Origin: Camellia lanceoleosa
Lineage: Eukaryota; Streptophyta; Magnoliopsida; Ericales; Theaceae
Direction of reading: 5' to 3'
DNA length: 64,000 nt
Assembly (NCBI GenBank): GCA_025200525.1
Contig: CM045761.1
Location: 100,354,182 to 100,418,181, forward strand
Within the stretch, counting starts at the first letter, position 1. Each line of letters begins with the position of its first letter. The notes below the pieces were generated by a model. It had not been told where the DNA came from and searched no databases. It saw nothing but the letters and a program-made list of their open reading frames with translations. Of this stretch, positions 1 through 10,247 are shown piece after piece. Position numbers and translations under genes: made by a program.

Positions 1-157
1 TGTCATTTTTGCAAAAAGTTATTTTTTGGCCGAAATAGGGTGTAATAGCAACTTTAAGCAATTTCCAACATTCTAATGGTGGAGATATTACCATTTCATC
101 ATCGGAAGTCCTATAAGCGGCCAAAATCTTAGAGTCAGTCAAAATGGGGTGTCTACA
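1..157 (-). mobile_element. Terminal fragment of a TGTAGACACC-type LTR
   Basis: Read on the minus strand, the sequence begins TGTAGACACCCCATTTT at position 157 and runs off the left window edge. The same opening occurs at 47772 (plus strand), 52629 (plus strand) and 29908 (minus strand), where longer LTRs are visible. The next bases also resemble the 47772 copy loosely. Only one end is in the window, so no target duplication can be tested. The call rests on the terminal motif and weak similarity. Confidence 0.4.
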
Positions 158-910
158 CCTATGGACTGGACTTGACTTACTTACTTACAAATCGTGCTTT
201 TTTTTTCAATTATCAATATCTCAAAACTACCCTCATCTTATCTCATTCAACACTCAACCACAATATTATTGTTATCACCTACCACTAAGAGCAATTACCT
301 TCGGTCACCAACGACATCCTCTGACCTCTAGTAGTGATTTTCGGCAACCACCTCCGGCCACCGTCTCTAACTACCGGCAGCTACCTCAATTTCCGGCAAC
401 TTCCAGCTACATTTTTCTAGCCATTTTCTGACAAAAGCAATGTTCATCTCCACCACTACCTATTCAGATCTGATAGCAACAACACACACACATACACACA
501 CACACACACATAGAGATGAAGATAATGGAGAGAGATAAGTAAAATATAGAGAGATTAGAAGAAAAAGTAAAAAAAATTACCAAAAGGATGTTCACAATGA
601 GTCTTCACCATCATAGATCAATACAAGATCAACGAAATAATCAAAGACACGTTCAGTGATAAATTTATCATTGGTGATTTGTAAAAAATTACATATACCA
701 AATCTGGTCCATTCTCTCACACTCACACTTATTTACTCACATGACACCCCCTCTTATGCATACATACAGAACAAGATTGACTGATAAATTTATCACTACG
801 TGATTTGTAAAAAAACTACATATGCCAAATATGAACAATTCACTTACTCATACTCATTACGCACAAGACACCTCCTCTTACACATATACAAAATGTTTTG
901 ATACACTGAT
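158..910. other. Non-coding stretch, no gene recognised
   Basis: No convincing gene is seen. A 95-codon frame at 144-431 starts inside the LTR end and has no recognisable domain. A CA-rich microsatellite lies at 481-510. Two similar segments, near 645-770 and 775-900, each contain a phrase like gataaatttatca followed by atttgtaaaaaa and a Leu/His-poor AT-rich stretch. They look like an old tandem duplication of about 130 bp. Confidence 0.5.
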
Positions 911-2831
911 TGTCACAACCCAAACCTGTGCCTATTGGTTTGGATCATGACTGGCTAGTAATCATAGATTACCTATAGCCTCAAATAGAATTTCAAAATA
1001 TAATTAAATATACTGGGCTTGAAGCGAAAGTAAATAAACAAATAATTAATGAAATTTATCCAATGAGCTGTGCATAAATGGCATAAATAGAAAACTTATA
1101 TATTTGACCTACTTCCAAAACATATGCACATATATGTACAAAGAGTTCAATTCATAGGTTTACAAAAAGACAAAAACTTATATACATATCATGGTCTCAC
1201 GTGACCAAAAACAAAAGAAAAAGCCTCAACACAAAGGCACTCCTCAACTGACTTCACAAAACATGGATGGTCTTCCAAGTAGACTCTAGGGCTAAACATC
1301 ATGCTGCTCACCTACATATATATAGGGGAAGGGAGGTGAGCTAGAGCCCAATAAGTAACATAAAAGTAAAGGGGTTTAATAAATGAGTTTCAACACTTAA
1401 AATATTCAAATCGGATTTATATATTCATACTTATATCAGATTCGAAACAGAAACATATCATTATTGTATCGAATTAGAACAGGAACATATCCTTTGTGGA
1501 TCAACCTACACATTACACATAACACACATATTTCTATTCATGTTGTTTAAGTCGGTTTCTAATTTATTAATTCATACATGAAGTTTAATTCACGCCTAAG
1601 AATGCTCATAACGAGATGAAGACGAAAAATATGGATAGAATGCAAAATTCCAAAATATGCTGAAATTTGGTTGTTCGCTCGAGCGGTCTGAATGGTCTGC
1701 AAAAATACTAGATGGTCTCAAAGTAGGCTCGAGCAGACACTTATTGCTTGAGCAATGCTCAAGAAATCGCTAGGTTCATCCGAGCGGTAACTCAGTTGCT
1801 CAAGTTGTATGCGAGGCTCTGCAAAACTACTAGATGCTCAAGAAGTGTTCTCAAGCGATAACTTTATGGCTCGAGCAGGGTTTCAACACTAGAAAAAAAA
1901 TTATTCAAATGCAATTTCAAAGGAAAAGCTCTTGCATGACTTACTCTAACGTATGAAGCACTTCATTAAACATAAATACTTGACCATTTGCTCAAAATTT
2001 CATAAATTTAACAAAACTGGAACTTAAAACTTCATGTATGTGAAGATTAGTTTCAAACTCTTTTTCCATGACTTTCAAAACAAATTGCACCTCAAAACTT
2101 TGTAAATCATTGATGCTTGTGTAATTCAACTCCCAAATTCAACAAAAATGATAAAATTCATGATCAAAATGATGAATGATCACATATTCAACCATGCACG
2201 TACCTCTAACTCAATTATTATCATCTTCAAGTTAATTTCTTTCTGATAACTCATATCTAACCTCAATTTCTTCATGGATACAATAGTTAGATGGATTAAC
2301 TACATGAATTAAGGATCAAATTCTTACCTAGAGTCTTGAATTAGAGGAATTCTTGCAAAATCTTGAGCTTCTTCTTTCAATTCTTCAAATTCTTCTCTCT
2401 CTCTCTCTTTCTCTCTCTCTAAGATTGAGCCCTCTCTCTATATATAAATTTTTTCCAGCAAAAACAACTCAAAGATGAGCTCCTTCTAATCGCTTCTTAT
2501 GATATATATATATATATTAGCTTAGCCTAATTAAGCTTAATTTAACTAATCAAGTCTTAAGACTAATTAAACAAAACTAAATTTTCCTAACCTGAATCAA
2601 ATTTTAATTAAACTTCTTAGAAGGCTCTAAATATCAAATGAAACTAATTAAGCTCGTCAATTTCGATTTCTAAACCCATCTAGGCTTTCAATTTCTGATT
2701 CATAACAGAATTCCTAACAGATACTTCACAAATTAGACAGATACATACAAATTAAACACAAAGCACATAATTAAAATTTGAATTCCACTAATTAAATAAA
2801 TTCAATTATGATACGTGGTGTGGTTAGCACA
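911..2831. mobile_element. Probable solo LTR, TGTCACAACCC family
   Basis: The 1.92-kb block begins TGTCACAACCC and ends GTTAGCACA, so it has the TG...CA ends of an LTR. It is flanked by CTGAT (906-910) and CTAAT (2832-2836), a 4-of-5 target-site match. No coding region is present. It carries a CT-rich tract and a run of TA repeats near 2395-2515, and a cluster of degenerate CTCGAG(C/T)G words near 1675-1875. A block with a related start (TATCACACCCC) and a perfect 5-bp duplication lies at 50191-52023, which supports the family. It could also be a non-autonomous LTR element with unrecognised internal sequence. Confidence 0.5.
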
Positions 2832-3228
2832 CTAATTAATTTATCACTAATAAAGAAATCTGCAGTAGACCTCTTTTGGAAAATAAAGAAAGACAAAGAG
2901 GAGAGATGCAGAACGAAATCTTAAAAAAATATCGATCTCACCAGCGACCATGTACAATAAAAGATTGGAGCCGAAAATAGCAGATATGCATTGAAAAGAC
3001 CTAGATCTAAAGCCATCAATGAAGTTTGTCATCAAAGGCATTAAATTGGTGATGGAGAATTGTAGCAACAACAATGATGTCGGCGACAAGCAACAAGGGA
3101 TGATAATAATGGTGTGGGTTGAGCGACGGTGGCGGCGAGAGATGAGGGCAAGGATGGTGGTTGAGACGAGTGATGTTAACGTCGACGGAGGAAGACAGTG
3201 GTTGAAGCGAACACCATTGATGATGACA

Positions 3229-3424
3229 GAGGAGGACATTTGATGAGGCAATCAATAGCAGCCAGCCGTGGATGGTGGTAGTAGGTGTGGTGACAGTAAC
3301 GGTGTATGGTGGTGGTAATGGTGGTAGAGGAGGACATTTGATGAGGCAATCAATGGCAGCCAGCCGTGGATGGTGGTAGTAGGTGTGGTGACAGTAACGG
3401 TGTATGGTGGTGGTAATGGTGGTA
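3229..3424. repeat. Direct tandem duplication, unit about 99 bp
   Basis: The phrase ggaggacatttgatgaggca occurs at about 3230 and again at about 3329, and the sequence after each copy is almost identical (GGTGGT-rich). A GA microsatellite follows directly at 3427-3475. Small frames on both strands here follow from the low-complexity composition and show no domain. Confidence 0.8.
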
Positions 3425-3426
3425 GT

Positions 3427-3464
<38 letters not shown>

Positions 3465-3475
3465 AGAGAGAGAGT
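3427..3475. repeat. (GA)n microsatellite
   Basis: An almost pure GA run with one short interruption near 3460 follows the 99-bp tandem duplication. Confidence 0.9.
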
Positions 3476-3564
3476 TTTCTGCAAAATATTAGAGAGAGAG
3501 AAAAAAGACAAGATATTTAATGAAGGTAATATGAATAGTTGGCGAATTATTAGTATATAAAAAA

Positions 3565-3878
3565 GAGTGGTGCTATTAGCACTCTATGAATTATTTTGGA
3601 CCTCCCATTTCTTTGGACCCTCACTTATAAATTTTGAAACCCTTAAAATTTCTTCTCCCCTCCAAATAATACCAAAATTATCCTTGTGAAAACATTCCAC
3701 TTATTGAATGCACACCTCCCATACCCCCACACCCCAAAAAAACCCCACTTCCAAAAAAACTCTTACAAAGCCCACGAAGAAGAAGAAGAAGAAGAAGAAG
3801 AAGAAGAAGAAGAAGAGACCATGTGATTACTGTCTCTGCTACCTCATCCACTATTGTCACAGTTGGTATGCTCTTTCT

Positions 3879-3937
<59 letters not shown>

Positions 3938-4668
3938 CACACATAATTTCATAGTTTTCTCATAATAATTTTTTCTCTTACAGAAAAAATTATAATAATT
4001 GGTTTAGTTTTCTCAGTAAAATAGGTCAGAACCTATGAATAATGTTCGGTTACCTGTTTTCAAACAAATAATAAGTGTTCGGTTACTGGTTCCTGAACAA
4101 ATAAACAATGTTCGAGCTTGTGTTCTTGAATTTCGGTCATATGTTTGGGAGTTCAGTCCCGAAAAAATGACGAAAAGATTTTATTATTTTTGCCATTTTT
4201 TCAAGAAACTTACCCTTACAAGGCCAATCTCCTCTGAGTTAAGAACAACTTCAAAGTTATAAACCTCCTCTAAGCTTTTATTGTTGTACGTCTCTCGTGT
4301 TATGGAGTTGTGGTTGCCAAACAAGTTTCCACTTGTTGTCATTGCCAGAAAAGTGTAGGTAATCAAATGGTTGCCACTGTTACCGCCGGAATATTGTCGT
4401 CAAAGGGTTTTCAAGGTTTTGAGGATGGGTAGGTTTTGAAGGTAGGATTTGGAGAAGATGGATGGGTGGAGATGGAGGTGGGTGCTCTCATAAACCCTAA
4501 TTCATGATGTAGTGGGTGTGTAATTGTGAGATGGGGTGTCCCAAAATTAATGATGTCCTTTGTAATAATTTTCTTTGAGGTTATTATTGTAATTAAAAAT
4601 ATAAAAAAAAAAAAAAGGCTAAAAATTAGGAGTCCAAAATAATTTACGAGGTGCTAATAACAGGACTC
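3565..4668. mobile_element. Pack-MULE-like element, copy 1
   Basis: Both ends carry the same inverted motif. The left end reads GAGTGGTGCTATTAGCAC followed by AATTATTTTGGAC. The right end, reverse-complemented, reads GAGTCCTGTTATTAGCACC followed by the same AATTATTTTGGAC. The same termini bound the copies at 10248-11361 and 43328-44446, which have perfect 9-bp duplications. Here the flanks are A-rich (TATAAAAAA and ATAAAAAAA) and the duplication is not cleanly readable. The element lies in the opposite orientation to those copies. It shares their short coding-like segment (about 4187-4366, minus) but has a different interior near 3700-3960, with GAA, CT and TA microsatellites in place of the LRR fragment. 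Mobility in the Mutator superfamily is inferred from the sister copies. Confidence 0.65.
3776..3935. repeat. Compound microsatellites (GAA)n, (CT)n, (TA)n
   Basis: An AGA/GAA trinucleotide run spans roughly 3776-3815, a CT run about 3874-3920, and a TA run about 3921-3936, all inside the Pack-MULE-like element. They generate spurious Lys-rich and Arg-Glu-rich open frames. Confidence 0.9.
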
Positions 4669-4728
4669 ATAAAAAAATCAACCGAACTTGTGAGTAACTA
4701 ATTTCATTTAATGGGTTTAGTTGATAGA

Positions 4729-5331
4729 CAGTGGCGGAGCCACAGCTGGACCGGGGGGTCACATGTCCTCCCTGGATTTTGGAATTTTTTTTTTTTATAA
4801 ATATAAAGAAAATATTTTAAATAAAAAAATTATAAAATATTATTTAGAGTGAAATATCAATGACATTTTTAAAATTATGAGAATAATAATGATTGTTTTT
4901 TTTTATTGAAAATAAAGATATTACGATAAGTTATATTATTATCTATGGAAATTTCAATACAATGGTGATGTCTATCATTATTGACATACAATTATAATTT
5001 ATCTTAATGAAAATTTAGAATTTATTGAATTGTTAGGTACATTTGACATGTGAGGTTCATCTTCTATGCGTTTCTTTACTATTGGTTGGTGATATTATAT
5101 GTCAATGATAACATGATATTACTATTATATTGAATTTTTATTGAAATTTTGTACGAAAAATTACTTTATCATTATATAATTTATTTTAAAACTTATATCC
5201 ATGACTTCTTTTTTTTTAATACTAATTCTTGAAGTCAATCGTAAAAATTTATATGAAATATTTTTATAAAAATTTTCAATCTTATAATTAATAAGTATCC
5301 TTTCTGATTTAATTTCTTAGTTCCGCCACTG
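4729..5331. mobile_element. Non-autonomous DNA transposon, hAT-like ends
   Basis: The left end reads CAGTGGCGGAG and the right end reads TTCCGCCACTG, so the two form a terminal inverted repeat of about 11 bp. The interior is AT-rich and non-coding. CAGTGGCGGA ends are common on plant hAT-like MITEs (family knowledge). The flanks (TTGATAGA and GTTATATA) give no clear 8-bp duplication, so the superfamily is tentative. Confidence 0.55.
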
Positions 5332-5448
5332 GTTATATATATTTATCTTTCTTGAAGTCAATCGTAAAAATTTATATGAAATATTTTTATAAAAATTTTC
5401 AATCTTATAATTAATAAGTATCCCTTCTAATTTAATTTCTTAATTCCG
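5228..5448. repeat. Tandem duplication of the transposon's right end
   Basis: The segment starting cttgaagtcaatcgtaaaaa at about 5230 is repeated from about 5352. Each copy runs for roughly 100 bp and ends in AATTTCTTAGTTCCGC or AATTTCTTAATTCCGC. The second copy lacks the terminal CACTG. The duplication crosses the right end of the element at 4729-5331. Confidence 0.85.
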
Positions 5449-5824
5449 CGTAATAGATATCCTTCTTCACGTGTTGACCAAGAGCTTCAATGGCTGAAAT
5501 TTGCACCTGCTGCTTATGTGAGCCACCTTCGAAGGTGGAGTTCAATGACTCGTATATTTGAATAATTTTTCTCGTTTGTTACGTATTATCTTCCAACTAA
5601 ATGATTTAAATATGGCGCTGAAAAATTATATAATTTTTAAACCAAAAGACCTCTTGATCCCCTTTACGAGTCAACAAACATTTTAGAGGTGACAACAACA
5701 AATTTAGGCTAAGTTTGCTACCCTTAAAAAAAGATAAAAAATTAACAAGTTGTACAAAAAAATTAAAAAAATATTATTATTCATAAATAAAAAATATTAA
5801 AAAACTATTTTATATTATATATTT

Positions 5825-6085
5825 GGGCAAATTACAAACACCCCCTTGAGATTTGGTGAAAATACAGATTCCTCCCTGAGGTTTGAGAAATTACATCTCG
5901 CCCCCTAAGGTTTACATTTTCATAACAAATTGTCCCCTAGAGTTTTTATTTTCATACAGATTCCCCCCTAATTTTTCCTAATTTATTATGAAAATTTGAC
6001 CCTCAGGGGAGAATTTGTAATTTCTCAAACCTTAGGGGAAATCTATAATTTTACTAAATCTCGAGGGGATATTTGTAATTTACCC
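5825..6085. mobile_element. MITE with 9-bp target duplication
   Basis: The 261-bp element starts GGGCAAATTACAAACACCCC and ends in the inverted counterpart GGGGATATTTGTAATTTACCC. The perfect 9-bp direct repeat TATATATTT flanks it at 5816-5824 and 6086-6094. The length of the duplication fits Mutator-like MITEs. The whole element can fold back on itself, and it has no coding capacity. Confidence 0.85.
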
Positions 6086-6109
6086 TATATATTTATAGTG
6101 CAAATTGAA

Positions 6110-6520
6110 CGGTGGATGTGACAGCCCACCTTGTCAGACCAGGCATTAAGCACTTGTATTGGGGCCAAAAAAATAATTCCATAAGTAAAGGTACAAAGTT
6201 TGTGGTAATATTGGGTCCTTGGGGGTCCACTAAGGGTTCTTTTTTGATAATCTGAATCGTTCATTCCGTAGAACTCGTCGAGTGATATATGTTTATAAAA
6301 AATCACATTGATCGAATATTGTTAATTATATGATCAAATCAGTTTTGTATAAGAAAAACGGATAGTGTGATAGTTAACTATCGAAAAAAACTAATCCAAT
6401 CATATAGCTATCGATATCCGATCAAAGTGATTTTTTACAAACATATAGTACTCGACCAGTTGTACATATGAACGGTTCAGATTATCAAAACAGAACCCTT
6501 AGTTGCCCCACAGACCGACC
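6110..6520. repeat. Imperfect palindrome (fold-back repeat)
   Basis: The arm at about 6205-6345 (phrases AAGGGTTCTTTTTTGATAATC, TGAATCGTTCAT, TATATGTTTATAAAAAATCAC) recurs inverted at about 6375-6510. Small frames on opposite strands in the two arms encode near-identical peptides (NDSDYQKRTLS on the minus strand, NGSDYQNRTLS on the plus strand), which shows the symmetry. No flanking duplication was identified. A transcript would form a hairpin with arms of about 140 nt. Confidence 0.75.
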
Positions 6521-6659
6521 ATCACTATTCAAAAGTTATTTATCCCAAAGGAGGCAATTATTTCTGCAGAGACATCCTCGCGCAGCTGCAAGAGAGACGT
6601 ATGGTCAATTACTTTTCTTTCACTGTACACTTTATTTATATAATTTTTTATTATGAATT

Positions 6660-7690
6660 TTTTTTTAAAAAAATAAAATGTTAACTCAAACATTTATCTT
6701 TTTTTTTTTAAATTTTTTAATTTAAAAAGACAAAAAATATATTTATTTAGAACATTTCAAACAACTCTTTATCCTTGTGCATATATGTAGATATAAATAT
6801 TTTAAAATTAATTTTATAATTGGGCGTACAGAGATCATGGCTTTTACAGGAGAATAAATACGAAGGCAATCAAAGAATATCCCAAAGACCGATGGGCCTA
6901 CTCATGATGCTCTGACATTATTTTGATCATTCTTTTTATAATCATCTCTCAAATCATCATTTGATTTGTCTTAACATAGTCTTTAATTTAGGGAGCAGAT
7001 AGTTGGAATCTCTCTCGTCTTTGTCTGCATTTTGAATCCTAATATAATTTCATTAATAGAAGTATTGTCCAAGGAAATAACAGGAATTGTAAAATCAGTT
7101 CATTAAACTAAATAAACTAAACAAAATTTAGTTCATCAACCAAATCCATTTTGTGTCAACAAATTAACTTGCCATTCTGAAAATGCAAAATTTTACTTTT
7201 TGTCTTTAGTATTTTTTTGAGAAATTTTCTCGCATATACTTTAGTTTTTAAGTGCATCTAAAAAGTTTTTATTTTTTGTTTTATTTTTTTAAATTAAAAT
7301 ATGAAACTGTTCATTTAAATTTTTTTTTTAATAAAACATGCAAATTAACTAGAAAATAATTCTCGAAAACAAAAGAAAACAATATCTTATTTTCCATTCA
7401 ACCCCAGTTGCCATTTTGTTTTAAACCCAGCATATTTTCTTACTAATTTTCCAAACCCAACCACCTATATTGTTCAAATCCACCAATCAACTTGGATATA
7501 GAAAACAATTAATATATATTTCCCTGAAATACAAAGGCAAGACTAGCTTTGGATCCCCAAGTCAACATGTCCTTTTCAGATGGGGTTGTTTAACCTAACC
7601 AACCAACAGCTAAAAGTAAACAAATCTAAGAGTAGAAATTAACAATAATGCCAAATACCTATGCTTTTCATCTCAATATATTATTATATA
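6660..7690. other. AT-rich non-coding stretch
   Basis: No open frame with a recognisable domain, no RNA gene and no clear repeat boundary is seen. Long T and A runs (6650-6720, 7255-7330) dominate. Confidence 0.5.
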
Positions 7691-8439
7691 TAGGGTTTAT
7701 TACACTTTTTGTCCATAAATTATTGCGAAATTGTCTCCTTAGTATCTGAACTATTGATTGGGTATCTTCAGTCTCTAAAATATATAAATCAAAGTTTATT
7801 TAGTTTTTTAAACTATCAGCTGAATATGTTAAGTCTCTAAAATATTTAATTCAAACCTATTTTGTTTCTGAATAGATTAGAAACATAAAATATATGCTCA
7901 TAAGTATTATAAGTTAGTGAAAGATCCTATCTAGGAAAAATTTTACAATGACTGTGTTTATCTTTCAAATTTCGTTTATAATTTTTACTTGATTATTTTT
8001 AATTTTTTCACTAAATTCTTTTTATAACTTAATTAATATATTATTTTGTTATGTTATTATTTGTAGGGAAGTGTTATTATTTAAATTATCTAATTTTCAC
8101 TTCTTTAGTATATCTAATACTCATATAATTATATTGGTAAGACTAAGAATTAGACTCTAATACTAATTTAAACGAAATAAAATATTTTTTAATGAGAAAA
8201 TAAAATTTTAAGATTTTTCTGTAGTAAAATCTTAATTAGGTAGAGTATAATTTATAATGCTTATAGGCTAATATTTTATTGTTATTGTTAGGTTTTTGTA
8301 ATTGACAATCACATTTGACAAAATTCCTTTCAGTTGTAATTCATTTTAGTGAAGCTGTAAGTGTTTAGATGCGAATCCAACCTAAATTGTGATTATGCAG
8401 AGGAGTTTGTAATCCTAATTCTTTCATATTTGCCACTTC

Positions 8440-9390
8440 GCTGACTATGTATGGGGATCGGGCTACCCAATCAACTCAAGGGAGTCTAAGGGGTAGCGCC
8501 CCATGGCGGGGTTGAGGGGCAACACCCCCGAAGCAAAAAAAAAAATGCAATTGGAATTATTTGACCTCTCGAGTGGTCATTTGTGCACTCGAGCAGTGAA
8601 TGGCATCATCCAATACTTTTGCAGAATGTCCAAACTTGTAAGAGCATCTTATATGTGCTTAAGCAGTGGAGTCTTGGCTCGAGTGATGGGCATGCATTTT
8701 AATGAGTTCACTCGAGCGATGAAGTGGTCGCTTGAGCAGTCAGCCTATATATTTTGTACTGCCTTTGCTCACACCATTCAAGCAGTGAAATATGCGCTTG
8801 AGCGATTTTCGCAATTCAGTTTACTATAAAGTGCATAGTTTGTTGTTTCCAGAGTTGGGGCCATCCAGATTTTCAGAGAGGAAGAAAAAATAAAGCATTT
8901 TATATTGGAGGGTGTTTTATGAGTGTTTCCTTATGATTTAAGAGTAATCAATGAATCCATGAACTTTATATCAACATCATAAAGAGGTTTATTTATTTTC
9001 TTTTATTACGAAAGAGAGAATTGTTCTTTGGTGGATTCTAGGGAACTTGGGTCTGAAGCTTTGGTGGATTCCGGAGTGACTTATCATCGGGGATTTGACA
9101 TCAACAATGTGGATTCAACATTGGACAAGACAATTTTGAGGTGAAGAAGGTGGTGGAAGAGGCACATTGAGGTCGATTCAATTCGGTCATGAATTCGCTA
9201 GGTAATTGAGAGTACATTTGTGTAATTCCTTTTTGTCTTCTTAGTGGATTTTTTTGTGGTTTTAGCCTGTGATTTTTTTTATCACAATTGGAGGCGTTTC
9301 AATTGTAGGTTTTCCATGTTAAATCATTGTGTCCATTTGTCTTGATTGTTTGATTAAGAGTTTTATTTATTGTTTTAAATTGGAACATAA
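8440..9390. other. GC-richer LTR-like tract with CTCGAGC words
   Basis: This tract inside the inverted-repeat element contains a phrase (gtagcgccccatggcgggg) of the type seen in some plant LTRs. From 8565 to 8805 it has a series of degenerate CTCGAG(C/T)G or CTTGAGCGA words at intervals of 20-50 bp. The same words cluster in the probable solo LTR at about 1675-1875. The 108-codon frame at 8503-8829 covers the tract but shows no domain, and I do not regard it as a gene. Precise LTR boundaries were not found. Confidence 0.4.
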
Positions 9391-9519
9391 TCACAAAGTC
9401 AAAATATTAGAGATTTTAGATTTAACAATTATAATACTTTCAAAAACTAAATAGATTTGAATTAAATATTTTCGAGACTTAATATATTCAATCAATTGTT
9501 TATGGACTGCATAGACTTT

Positions 9520-9957
9520 TGTGGGAGCTGAATATATTTTATAAGTAGGAAAACCAAATGAATTTGAAGAAAATCAGGATATATACTATTCGGCTCCGTC
9601 TTGGGGGACCCTGAAGCCGAATAGTTAAATCGGCCATAGAATCAGACGTACAAGAAGCCAAGTGCGAATAGGCACACGACAAAATGGCTGAGTGAGCAGT
9701 TATGCGCTGGATTAAAATTGGGCCCGACCCCCGAGACCAGGGACGAGTATAAAAGAGAGGAGCATCAACCAAAGAGAGGTTTGTGTGAACAAATTAAAGA
9801 AACTTAAGCCACAAGCAAACGAGAGTATACTAACTTGTCTGTCGGAGTGCTAATTCTGGCACCCTTGACCGGAGTGTTAATCTCTTTTTCAGGTGGCAAT
9901 CAAAGGATCAGGGACGTCATTCAGGATCTTAGAATATTTCCAAACCACCTCTCCACA
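9520..9957 (+). mobile_element. Solo LTR of the Ty3-A family (LTR A)
   Basis: The 438-bp LTR starts TGTGGGAGC and ends CTCCACA. It is flanked by a perfect ACTTT duplication (9515-9519 and 9958-9962). A TATA box (TATAAAAG) lies at 9748-9755, preceded by a GC-rich CCCGACCCCCGAG segment. It is near-identical to the 3' LTR at 42602-43039, and is related in reverse orientation to the LTRs at 19722 and 37132. No internal retroelement sequence adjoins it. It is therefore a product of LTR-LTR recombination, and it interrupts the right arm of the inverted-repeat element. Confidence 0.92.
9748..9755 (+). promoter_or_regulatory. TATA box of LTR A
   Basis: TATAAAAG sits about 230 bp into the LTR, at the position expected for the U3/R promoter. 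The counterpart in LTR D is at 42830-42837. Confidence 0.6.
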
Positions 9958-10247
9958 ACTTTAATTTATATATTTTAGGGACTTTGTAGACTCAATCAAT
10001 AGTTCAAGAATTAAATAAGCAATTTGACAATAGTTTAGGGGTATAAAGTGTAATATATATCTTCTATTTATACTATCATATTAAGTAAAGGCTAGACTTG
10101 GAGTCCAGCCTTCTCACGTGTCTCCATTTCTCTATGGAAAATAAAAAAAATTAAATATTGAAGAGGTGAAAGGAACTTAAACCTAAGACCTTAGTTTGGT
10201 AAATAACACTTTTACTACTTGAGCAATAGACACTACATATGTTTTAA

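Larger units (their letters stand above)
7691..10059. mobile_element. Long terminal-inverted-repeat element, split by a solo LTR
   Basis: The left arm (about 7691-7875, beginning with a TTTATTACACTTTTTGTCC phrase) is the inverted counterpart of 9420-9519 joined to 9958-10059. The match continues across the solo LTR at 9520-9957 only if that LTR is removed, so the LTR inserted into the right arm. Arms are about 190-200 bp. The interior (about 7880-9400) has a GC-richer tract. The Helitron-like element at 10060 starts at the right end of this element. Flanks are TA-rich, so no target duplication could be read. The superfamily is undetermined. Confidence 0.6.

Noticed and set aside
3678..3965. 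Lys-rich and Arg/Glu-rich small proteins
   Set aside because: They are translations of GAA, CT and TA microsatellites.
8503..8829. 108-codon frame as a small gene
   Set aside because: No domain, and it coincides with the repetitive CTCGAGC-word tract inside a transposon.
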